A stretch of DNA of 64,000 bases from Ascaris suum (taxonomy: Eukaryota; Nematoda; Chromadorea; Rhabditida; Ascarididae). Positions 1-12,100 of the stretch are shown here, one piece after another (the first letter of the stretch is position 1; each line of letters opens with the position of its first letter). The notes beneath the pieces are model-generated. The model was not told where the DNA came from, did not search any database, and was given only the letters and a program-made list of their open reading frames with translations. The stretch lies in NCBI GenBank assembly GCA_013433145.1, contig CM024173.1, positions 12,110,322 through 12,174,321 on the forward strand, written 5' to 3'. The translations under genes were made by a program, and so were the position numbers.

Positions 1-78
1 GTCTTTAAAGGGATATGCATGATTATATTAGCGAGAAAGATGATGGTCAGAGCTAGATGGTTCGTCATAATTTTGATT

Positions 79-171
79 TCAAGCCAGCGTAAAATTCATT
101 GTCAGCCGCCTAGGAATCCTCCAATCGCATTCCTTAGTCGATTGAAATCTTTCTTCTCTTCCGCGGAGTTC
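79..171 (-). CDS. Candidate last exon of the myosin, with stop codon
   Basis: Good acceptor ccgattcttcag continues the previous exon in phase 0. Thirty codons starting [18 protein letters not shown] end at a TGA at 81-79. Basic, non-helical end as in many myosin tailpieces. No downstream donor is needed. Confidence 0.45.
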   Translation of the reverse strand, partial: ELRGREERFQSTKECDWRIPRRLTMNFTLA

Positions 172-3100
172 CTGAAGAATCGGTCTATATAAACGGCTAC
201 TTGAACAAAGAAAAACTCAATAATATAAAAGATCCTTCCTTGACCTAGTCTACATAGACCTGAAACAGTCAAAATAAAATTCATGCTAATGGTGGAGTTC
301 TACAAACTGTTTTCAGGCAGTGCACTATGCATATGAACTTTTAGCTAAATTTAACAACGAATGCGCAGAACCTTTTCGTTCTCGGCGAGCGATGCCTTGT
401 ATACATCGATCTCACGCTTCTGAATTTCGATATCAGTGTGTGCATTCAGAATCTGACGTTCCAACTGAGCGATTCGACGTTCGTTGGCAATCTGCGATTG
501 TGAATTACTTCGTGATAGTGCGTAAGAGTCGACCTTAAAATATCTTCTATACTCGCTAGTTCAACGATATTACGAAGTCATAGGTGTAGTAATATTTGTT
601 CCACAAGCATCGGTGAGTGGGAAGCTGTGAAGTTAGCAGAATTGCCAAAGTCGAGCTGTTAAAATTGCCATATGTCACGAAGGGAAAGCCTTGACGGATG
701 GTAAACGTGCAACCCCAACTGTAACCTGACCCCAATTTTCAGGTGCACTTTCTCTTTTTCTGCTTCCCGAAGTGTGGCTTCGAAACCATCATTTCGAAAG
801 CAAATAGATCTTTCGAATGAAAACTTTTGGGCATCAAGTCCATTGCCGCAATAAGCAGATAATTTTCTTTTTCAATAGTGCTGATCTTACGAAATGCTGA
901 TGTGGTTACTGCTTTTATCCGTACCGCTTTCTTCCGTCCCTTTAAAACAAAGGCCACCAATACTAATTATCCTCTTCGTCACCCTCTCCCTCCCAATATT
1001 CACATGCAACATTCGGAAGTGATTATGGCCTCAGCTGATGATCAGAGGGAAGGAAACTGTTGGCCGATAACCTACGACAAGACAAGATTCTATTGCAGCC
1101 GGAGATTTAAATTCTGTTATTCCTCTCAATCCAAAAAAAACAAGGCTCATTTAGAAGATGTCAAATATTGTCAGTTCCGGTCACGTCCTCAAACTTAATC
1201 TGGAAGTAGTCGAGCGATTTTATCACGCTTTCGGATGCAGACCCAATCATCACCCGAAATTTGAATAGAAACACCTTTTACAAGCATGATTTCAGTTGTC
1301 AATTGATTTGTGACATAAGTTTCCACAAAGTTTTTCTTCAGTTTTCCTCTCTGATTCTATCCCTTCTTACACTAATTCCTTCAAGCTGATCAACATCGGC
1401 CTTCGTCTTGCGACGCTTCTCCAGGTGAAAGTGAAGAGTGGAAGCAGGTAAACTTAGTAATGCTTACAAGGCAGAGATAAAATTGTTAGTAAGACATGCC
1501 GCATTTAAATTACAGTGACGAAAATATAAAAAGCTAACGATTTACTTAAGAGAATAAAAGCAAACGTGAGTGATGTCCGGCAAGAGGTCCAACACGGAAT
1601 GCTCTCATAATCTCAAGACGAAAATGCGATCAACTTGTCGTGTTCTGTGGTTTACAATGCAAAATTAGCCTAAAATCTATGCAACAGAGAAAAGTGGAAC
1701 TTCACTTATTTCAGAGAATTACGAAAATAAGAGAAGATATTCCCCAATGTGAAACAATCACAATCATCCAACGTCGATATCACAATAGAGAAGTTTCCTT
1801 GGTTTTTTTCAGTAATAAGAAACGTCTGTGGATTGAACTACACGATATTCTCGTCAGACACTCAAATAACAAGAGCATCTTTCATATATCTAGGAATCGT
1901 ATGTGTTCATTTATAAACCTTTTTCCACTAATATAAATAGAATTTGAGAAGTTGGAAGTGGCCACACACACACACTCCCTCCCGATACACACATCTTTAT
2001 TTTGAGCACATCGGTGTTCCTTTCATCGTTCACTTGAATGTACCTTTATTTTTGAATTTTGTGATCGATATGACCCTCTCTTTCTCAATGAGCCCCTTTC
2101 ATCATGAATATGAATTAGATGTGAAAGGTCTCGAAAAGACAAGCATTCTTATAAACTTATAAATGCGGAATCAGAACAGACGCGTTTTGCTATACGCATG
2201 CAAAATAGTCTGAAGCATGAGGTCAGGCTCACAGCGGAAGCCGTTATGCGACAGATATTTCTGGCATGCAATAGCTTCCGAGAATTCGCTTACGGGTCTT
2301 TGATACGTCATTGAAAAAGCTGAGGGACTGCGCCACCCAGATGAGGGCACCTTGATATCCGGTTCGGTTGTACGCCTGCTTAGTGTGCGCACCGAACTGA
2401 ACGAGCTCATAGAAGTTAGCGAATATTGTCGGCTTCCAAGACGGCTTTGTCGTCCTGACACTGAAATGCATCCTCAACGTTGAGTCATTCGGGTAGCTGT
2501 TTCAGAAAATGGGGTCGGAAGCAATGAAAGGATAGAAAACTATCTTTTCGAAGTCTCTCAATGAACCATCATGGATCCCGGCTTCCGTTCCTAGAAAGGT
2601 TTTTGATGACGCAATACTTAGTGATGAAAATTCACGCAGCTATGGATTAATGCAAATGAGCTCATCGTAGGCAATAGTTGTACGTACGTCATCAACCAAA
2701 TTTCATCACCAAAACATCGCTATAGGAAGTCGCTCACCCGTTCAAACCGAAATAATGTAAGAATAACGTACTCTATACTAATGACCTTCTAACGGATAAA
2801 CGTTGTCGCATTGTACATACAAGAGCCGTTCGCAAGGTGAGTTTAAGTTGTCACTACTGGGATCAACAGACTGCAGCCCAGAAGAGCGAAGCCTGCCCTT
2901 GGAGGAGTTCTTTACTGGCGACCTCCATTTCAGATGGCATGATATTAAGCAGAAGGTGCATTTGGGAAAGCAGAACCTCCCAGTTGGTGATCTTCATTTC
3001 AGACTACTGCTTAGTGCATACATCTAACACCTCAAATTGACCACTTATACTCACTGTTCATTTTTGAAAACGTCAAAAAGTCTTCAAGATTGCCCGTCTA

Positions 3101-6100
3101 AGCTGCTTACCGTAATCGGATTCAACAGAGGATTCCCGTTCAGAAGAATCGATTCTCATCTTCTGTGCACGATTCTCACTTTCCAACCTAGAAGCAAAAT
3201 GACAAGACATCATATGACATCATCCGTCACCATAAAGAATTCAAGCAACAATTTCCAGAATAAATTTCATCATTCCATAATTGGGACTTAAGGGCGTTGA
3301 ATACGGTACAATAAAATTTTCTTCTTTACCAGCTGCGAAGACAAAGAACGATCGACAGATTACCTCTGCAACAGTTCAAGTGATGGTAAGGAGAGGCATA
3401 TGAAAGCCGAAGGAAAGAATGATAATGTTGAGTATAAGGCGCTATGCAGAAATATAAAGATAAATATAAAAGAGAATTGTGAAGGCTACAGCCAGAAGAA
3501 ACTCAGAGAAGCAGTGATAAAGAAGGCAGGCGTGAAGAAAGCGGAAAGAGACGTCAGCTTGAAGCAATATTTACTAATGGCATTCAAGGATGTAACAGAC
3601 ATCTGTACAACAGACTGAGCAGGCATGATCGAAATCATTTCAGGAAGTAAAAGCATCCATTCCATTGTTGACAGGCAACCCAGACTAGTTATCATGTGGG
3701 GTGTAGCGCAGTCAGCAGTTAGGCGACTTACGTGTGTAAGTGCTCACGAGATGATGACATCTGCAACGAACATTCAGCAGTCGGCGGACCCGACCTTTTT
3801 GGGTATCAGCAGCTCAGTTTTAGAGATAGATAGACCCCTGCAGCGTGAAAGAAGTCAACAGCGATACTGCTAATGAAGAAAGAGGACCCTGAGCATCTCA
3901 GCAGCCATAGGCTCACGATGATGTCAGATATATGAGATGTTCAAGCGTATCATTCTGAACCGCCACAAAAAAAAAACACTTGGATCTGCTCATAAGTAGA
4001 TAGCAAGCTGTATTGGCAAAGGCTACTCAAGGACTGACCACGTACAATTGGTTCATCAGTTACTAAAAGAGTGCAACGAGTTCCAGATTCCTCTCTGTTT
4101 CGTGTTCGTAGATCACAAGAAAGTCTATATGCGCTCTGCAGTTCCTTTGCTCTTTGCAATAATTCTATGTGCGCTCTGCAGTTCCTTTGATAGCCTGCAG
4201 CACAAAGAATGAGCGACAGATTACTTGAATGTGCGTACATTTGCGTGCGTTCTACGAGAAGTGAGTTGGAAAAAACGAGACTTTTGTTGAATAATTGTTT
4301 CTTTAATCTTCGATTTGCCTTACCAATGTCTCCGACCAATTTTTCCCATGGGTTGGGGGTGGTAGTCTTAGCTCCGCAGCTGCCGAGTCAAAGCTGGAGC
4401 CCGAAACTACTGTTCGTCGTGCCATAATGCTACCTCCTTTTTTGAGATTTCAACTCTAATATCAGCACATCATTTCTTCGAGTTTTTGTTGCAGTCTTCG
4501 AAGAGTGCAGTTGGCTTTTGATCTTTTGTAACGAATTTTAATAGCGGCATAGCGGCATCAAAGAAAATTACATGACTCACTTTTGCACCGTTTTCTTCAG
4601 TTCATCGACTCGATCCTGTAGTTCAGATTTCGACTGCTTATGGATTTTCTTCATTTCGTTGATGTTCACCTCGGCTTTCTCGACTGTATCATCCAATTTT
4701 TCTTGCAGTTTTTTAATCTGCCTATCTTTGTCGCGACACAGTTCCTTCTGCAAGACGCTATGTTTTCATTTAATCAAGAAAGCTCATCAAAATTTAGTTG
4801 GAATCCATCCAGAACTCGAGCGTCAATCGACTATGCTGCTTAAATGATGCAGTTTCTTCCGATCTATGGGTTTATGGTGAAAACTGAAACATCGACACTC
4901 GCCACAATATATTTCTTTTTAAAATTGCACGTTGCCAAATCTTTCTCATGACTTCCGATTGTTCAATATGCATGTAGCTCTTGGACCTGTATTTGTTCGC
5001 TAACTGTAGTGGAAAAAACCACTCCCGAGAGCAATAAAAACCTTATTTTCCTGATAAACATCAACTCTCACTGATGCTTCCCTGTTCAGTGCTAAACAGC
5101 TGTTGGAAATCCTCTAAATTCAAGGAAAACGATGCAGAGTTTTGAGCAAAAGTAATTATCACTTCTATCGTAACTAGGGGACCGCAAAAATCACTGAAGA
5201 TGACAGAAATCGTATTCGAACGCATTATAAGTCGTTCATGCAATACGGTGTATTTTGCAACTCGTTAAGGAAATGGAATAAATCAAAATATTGCAAGCAA
5301 TAAAAAAAAGAGCTGACAGAATGGAATTTCAAACCGCTTTCGAAAACTTGCAAATATCTTTAAGTAAAATGTAACAAAACGATAAGTTTTTTTTTCATCT
5401 TTATGTGCCATCGTTACTTTTAAGTGTTTTTATGAGGAAAACATAGAAATAAACGACCTTGAAGCACAGGTTAACAAAAATAAAGCCCACTTGGTCAAAA
5501 ATAATAAGCGTCGGCTAATGAAAACACTCAGCTGGTAGGAAAGGCAGTAGGATGGTTTTTTGGGGGAGGAAATTGACGCTAAGAAATTGCACTAATGCAT
5601 AATCAAGCACTGTTTTATTTCCATATCGTGATTAAATAGGCGAGTAGGCGATTCTCAAAAAATATACGGACATATATGTTTTCATCCTATAAATACTTAT
5701 GCATTTGAGCACATCCTATCAGAAAAATATTAGGAAATCTGTTGAAGACATTGAAAAATATTGACATTCCTGGTTGAATTTGATTTTCCACCTTCGCAGA
5801 TCATGCTAGTCACTCTGTACATTTCCACTAAACACATAGTGATGCTTAATTGTGCTTATTTGAAGACAGGTGCCGACTTGACTTATATGAGAGATCTGCA
5901 GCAGCATAGCGGCAAAAAAAAACGCCTCCTCCACATTATGAACACATATTCTACTGCAGGTTTAGGTGAATAACCCTTCTATTGAGGATATCGACAGCCC
6001 TCCTACCGTCAGCGTAAGGCGTAATGAGTGGACAAGGAACTTTCCCCATGAATAGTCAAAATTTTAGTAGATGTTTCCTCTATAAGTAAGATAACGAAAC

Positions 6101-9100
6101 TTAAAGTATCTATTTTACACTAGAAAATATTATCATATATAAATCGAACCAGATTTTCGATTTTGATATCGCTTTTTTGTATTTGTTCACGAGCAGTTTC
6201 CAATTCGGATTCCTTATCGTCTCTCTCTATTTCAGCTCTTCTTCGTGCCTTTTTCTCACCCGACACTAATGAATCACAATCACGACATTTCTCCTGAAAT
6301 TTCCTACAACATTGTCTATATTTGTGAATATCTCTAACACTAAACTATGTACTTAATATTTCAACAATAGCTACTCAGTGTTATTAAATGATCACAAAAA
6401 AGAACGATATTTAGCAGTAAATATATCATGATAGTCAATCATCGAGACGAGTAAATGGATATCGTGAAATTTTCTTAATTTCTATAATATTTGTTCTACA
6501 TAATAATAAGGTGTTTCGCATCGCATTTCAATATGTGCGAAGCAGGTGAACAGCTCGTCGTCTTTTCAAATCGACTCAATTTTTCAAGCATTGAAACAAA
6601 TTAGAATGTTACATTCATCATTAGAATTGTGCACGAGAAAAAAAAAGTTATGAATGTTCTAAAGAAATGAATTTCCCGAGAAAGAATTTTTTTTTTGAGA
6701 ATTTCAGAAATTTTCAATCACGAGGGAAAATCTCGTTGCAATAAATCAACTATTTCAGTGCTCCGAATTGTATTTTTTTAAAATAAATTGAAAAATTTAC
6801 TTCTTGTATTTGTTTCATTTCATATAATTAATTTCTTTTCGATAATCACATTTTTTTTTTCATTTCCTAGAAAAAAGGCCGAGAAAATTCAACTAGTTTA
6901 ATGTATGATCACATATCTTTTAGCTAAATACATAGTATTTGTTTTGGGATGAAAATTAACGTGAAATTGTAAACGGACTCAATAGTAATAGAAAAACGTA
7001 CGTTGAGTTCGCAGATTCGTTTTTGCAGATCATTGATTGTATCGAGGTGTTGCGCGTTTTTCCCACTGATCGTTGCAAGTTCGGCCTCCAATCTTTAAAA
7101 AAAAAAGACCGCAATCGCAAAAGCTCGTTGATATTTAAATGAAAAATATGACTATATAAATCGTCGGCGTAAAAAGAAATAAAGAAAAAGAATTGAAGTA
7201 TATTATAAAAAGCATATATTGCATTCATAAGGAAATATCGTTTTTATTTTACCTCAGCGGAAGTTTGGATAATATTAATAATTTTTATGAGGTGAGCTGT
7301 AGTGGCTCCCCATGTCCAATGATTGACCAATAATGACCTTATAGAAAGAATTTAATAAAAATGAAATTCACAATGGATGATCGAACGTACTGTTGAACTT
7401 GAGAGCCCTCCCTTTCGCGTTCTTCACTCATAGCGTCCACTTTCTTCTGTAGTGCTTCAACGAGGCTTTCGTGTTTTGTGCATTCTTCCTCGAGATCTCT
7501 TCGATGGACACTCTCTCGTTCATACTTTTCTTTCCACTACAATCAAATCGTTTACGCTGTTTTTCTTGCCTTCCAATCAGCTTTATAGTCAACCGAATAT
7601 CTATTCACGCGTAGTGCGGTGCTTATGAAAAGAATTTCAACAATCTTTTCAGGTCAATTGAAATTAACAAACAAATAGAGGGGTTCTATTGCTTCACCTC
7701 CCCCGCTGAAGATATTTTGTAGTGAAGCTGGGCTGCGAAGAATACGTAATCGAATGGAGTAAAGAAAGAGACAGCCAGCTCTCTCGGGTTTTTGTCACTG
7801 AAGACAGGAAGAAATGATTGATTCATCGACGACTGCATTCATTCAAGTGAGATGAGCGGCAAAATAGAATAAACGAAAGAGAGCGACATGTGCATTTTTA
7901 AATATCGAGTTCAAGTCGGCGCCCACCTTACACAGCTGACTCTGAAGTTCGACCTTTTCGGCTTCGATTTGTTCGATCTTCTTCTCGTTCTCACGCAAAC
8001 AACCATGGATTTTCTATGATCAGACATCATATTATTTATGTCGCATAGTATAGGTTATTAGAGAGTAGTAGCAACAACAATTAGAGACACACTGGATGCG
8101 ATAGCTGTCAAATAAGCAAACAACGGGAGGCTAAAATTGACCCATTTGATATTAAAACGCATCAGTGAAATATCTCGACTACAGTTGTGATAGATACACG
8201 GTAAACCACTTCCATCTTCTATACCATTTCAATGAATCCTGCAGACCATAAGAGGGTCTACGCACAGTGAGAGAAAAGACGGTGCCACATTAAAAATGAA
8301 CTTTAGTTTCATCGAAGAAATTTTGAAAATCTACTCTTGCACAACCATCTGGAGATGATGCGACGTCCTTCGCACAACAAACCGCAAAAACCGATAAAAA
8401 ACCTGAAGGCTTAGAAATGCTCATAAAAGACTGACGATCCCAGATAATAGAACAGAAATACGCTTTGAACTGCAAAGGGAAGCGCTTCACCGACTATTGA
8501 TGCTACAGCAAATTGGTTGGTATTTCGAGGTATATCTTGCCTAAGCGCAGAGATATAAGCACAGATATCTTATCTAAGGGTAGACGCAAGCACACGTTCC
8601 TTGCCTAAGCGCAGATATAGATAACATGGACACACAGTGCAGACAAATTCACATTAACATACACAGCATAGCACATAGTGTACAAACATTTGCTCAGTTA
8701 TATGTATAATGCATCTTCACACTCGATAAGGGCAGTCTCACATGACATTACTGAGAGACATTACGTAACACAAACTTACCATAACTTTAGAGTGTTGCTC
8801 GTCAAAACGTTTCTCCATAATTGCCATCACTTCCTCGTTTCGAAGCATTTCCGCTCGCATCTCTCGCTTTTCATCCTCACGATCGTTTTTTTCGTTTTCC
8901 AACTGCAGAATATTTTTCCCTATCGCTTTTCCCCCCATTATGAAATTAAATATGAAAGCGAATAGCAGATTTGTGGCCATCATTGCTTAACCGCTCCTTC
9001 ATAAGAATGCGAATGGAAGTTCCGATTTTTTTTTTTGAGCGTCAATCAATGAAGTCAGAGAGCTCAATGTGAACCAACTAATTATGACATGAATAATGCC

Positions 9101-12100
9101 GTAACCGAAACGGCAGGCTTTCTAGATTAAGGGGAACTTCCGCAGAGCCTCTCAAAGAGCGACCGTTAGTATGCTAATGCGATATCGGGTTACGAACATG
9201 TTGCAAAGGGTCGCACTTCACAAGCTCGAACCTGAATTCTTTGGTTTCATTTTTAAGTTTGCAAATAAACTGTCGAAATGTCGAACTCTGTTATAGAAGC
9301 TGAAATGTTGGACCTCCAGATCGTTAGAAGAAAACGGGTTCATAAATGTTATAGCAAATGACTTAAATGACTTACTTCGATGATCTTTTTACGCGCTTCT
9401 TTTAGCAAAGCTTCGATCCTCTCGTATTGCGCTTGCGTTTCACTGAGCTCCTCAAACAGCAATATTGATTGTTTTCAATGAATAAAAAGAGGATTCTTTA
9501 TTTTGCGAAATGATTTTGTTAACTTAATAGTTCAATAAATTCAAGTGGGTTGTTTTAAGGGACACTGGGAAAAAAATGGAGAAGAAGAGGATTAGGGAAA
9601 GGATGAACAGGATTTTTGTGAGGTTCTAATTGCAGTGATCACAATAGTAACAGTACTATACGAATAGATCATGAAAGCATGTAAATTTGATTTATACGCT
9701 TATGTAAATTTGATTTATACGGCACACTACGTTTATACGGCATTTTATGGTTACGCGTATCTAAATATTGCTTAAAATATGCGATCATTTCTCATACTAT
9801 AATCACTTTACTGGTAAATCTCTTATCAGTAGAATTATATTGATCGGTGAAATTGGCAAAAAAAAAAACTCACATTAAGAAGTTGTTCGTTCTCTTTTTC
9901 GAGCTCTTCGATGCGCTCCTTGTCTTTATTCATTGGAATCATCTGTTTTACGAGACCAAACAATCGGTACCAATTCCATGACGAAAGCTCCGCATAATTT
10001 CGCACATTCGTTTGTATGATAACCAATGCTTCTCTATAAATACAAATTTCATTAATGCAACTAAACGTTCAACGATGATCGAAGAGGATTGTTTTTATGG
10101 CTAAGAGGATTGAAAAATCCAAATTAGAGAGAAGCCGATAAGATTAGACTCCTCGAAAGTTGGACGCATCGAGGCAAATGTTGCAGTCTTGAAAACTATA
10201 TGCTGTTTTCTTACAGCGGAAAGGCAGGATTTTCTGAAATCTAAAAAGTAAGAAAACTTCTAAGGTGGCATCAAAATTTCGGTGCCCCTGAAAGGGTTTA
10301 TATCGATGACGGTGAGAAGGTTTGCCGAAATTTCTGCTCTTGCTGTACAACATCTGTAATGAGTTTAATCCGACGTTCAAGCAAGGCAGCCGTAACGACT
10401 TCATGATCCTTAACGCACAATAAATTTTTTCGAGTTTAATTCTTTTCCTGCCAATAGCACGACAAGCTAAACGGTCATAGGAGTATGAACCGCAACTAAA
10501 TTTTATCTAGCTGCTCGGTGACACTTATCCGTTCATATTCCCATTGGAAAATATCATATTCTCACCTTTTGCTTTTGGCTTACTTCCCCCATTCACCACA
10601 GCAATAAATAAATAACACTAAAGCAAGTTTTGCTATTTCAGTGACTATTTCCTAACCTTTCTTTTAATCTGCGATGATATTCTTTTTGCTCGTTGTACCA
10701 TCGTATACTTGCTTGAATACCACAAACAACAGCGCTAAGTTTTGCACGACGGCGTCTTTCCAGCTGCAATAGGTGAGTGAAGTCTTTAAAAAGCTTTCTA
10801 GATAGCATTATTGATATATTACCTAGGCGAATATAAACTCTCACCAATGGAAATTAGGCTATAGAATAATTACAGCTTGAAGTTCTATGTGATTAGCAAC
10901 TGAAACCTAGAACGCATAATCGAAAGAGTGCAATTCTTTGGAAACAACTTTTAAAGCAGAAATAGCGTTTCAAAGTGAAATCAGTCTATGGTGTCCTTTC
11001 GGACATTCTAGCACTTGTTTCTCCATTACCTCGTCAAATCATTCATGGCCTTTCCGTTGCCGACTGCATCGCTCATATGCAACGTTTATGGAATGTGATT
11101 TCTCTCCTCGTAATTTCAAACTTTATCAGGATTACTGCTGGACTAGCCATATTGAATTATACTTTCTTTTTTTTGCAACTCAAGGTTTTCAACATATGAT
11201 TGCTTCAAAAATCGTTTTCTTCTCATTGGAAAACAATTCAAAATATTATACAACCGATTAGAGAAGGAAAAATCATGACGCCTTTAAGAACGAATTCGCT
11301 TTTCACCAGAAAATAAACATCACTTCAAAAACTGATTCGAATCCCAGCGGAAAGTTATGATCACTTTAAAAGCTGGCTCTTTTTGTGCTGAAATAATATG
11401 ATCACCTTCAAAACTTAGTCCCTTCCCATTGGAAAATCCTGATCGCTCTGAAGAACAGTTCTTTTCCTTCCGAGAATCTTCTTCACATTAGAAGCTGACT
11501 GCTTTCCAGCAACAGGAAGTTTCTTTCCACTAATTCTCGGAAGTATATAGCAGCATTTACAGAAGAGTACTGCACATAATTTGCATAGTAACTGTTGTCG
11601 TTCTTTTGTTTACATGTCACTTTATTTGCAAATATAATCAGAGTCCACATAGTTGTTCACTCATGCAAGTGTCAGCTAATCGATTTTGTTTTGTGTATTT
11701 AACCGTCCTCACCCTCACGACAATTTCAATACTTCTGTCTGAACCCGTCGTTTTTTATGCACTCCCATTAGCGATGCATGTACTCCATGGTGGCCACATG
11801 TATAACGTTTCGATGATTCGTGCCCTCCTAAATATAGTTGCAACCAATGTTCTGCATACAACTGGCAAAGACTTAAAGCTATTCACCCTGGCTGAAAATT
11901 CCAAAGTCGATGAAACATGCAAAGATATTTTACCTCCTGTTCAAGAAGCAAAAAGAACAAACCTCGGAGATGACGCCAACTTTGCAAAATACTTTCGTGG
12001 TCCCGATTTGTATGAGAGAGGGATCGAGATCTAGATGTTGACACAATTCCATTGCACCATCGCGATCCTCTTTACATTCGTAATCACATGAGAGAAGCTT

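Noticed and set aside
878..1198. 106-codon plus-strand frame
   Set aside because: No homology is recognised and it overlaps minus-strand material near a candidate myosin exon.
2244..2477. Second minus-strand frame ([18 protein letters not shown])
   Set aside because: Protein-like in part, but no family is recognised; the Ser/Arg-rich frame fits the splice sites better. Not fully excluded.
3950..4339. 129-codon minus-strand frame
   Set aside because: It lies antisense to the RTE reverse transcriptase remnant, contains the short tandem repeat and matches nothing; the plus-strand RT reading is better supported.
5430..5525. Coiled-coil-like plus-strand frame ([13 protein letters not shown])
   Set aside because: It is on the strand opposite to the myosin, in A-rich DNA that gives Lys/Asn/Glu-rich frames by chance, with no splice context.
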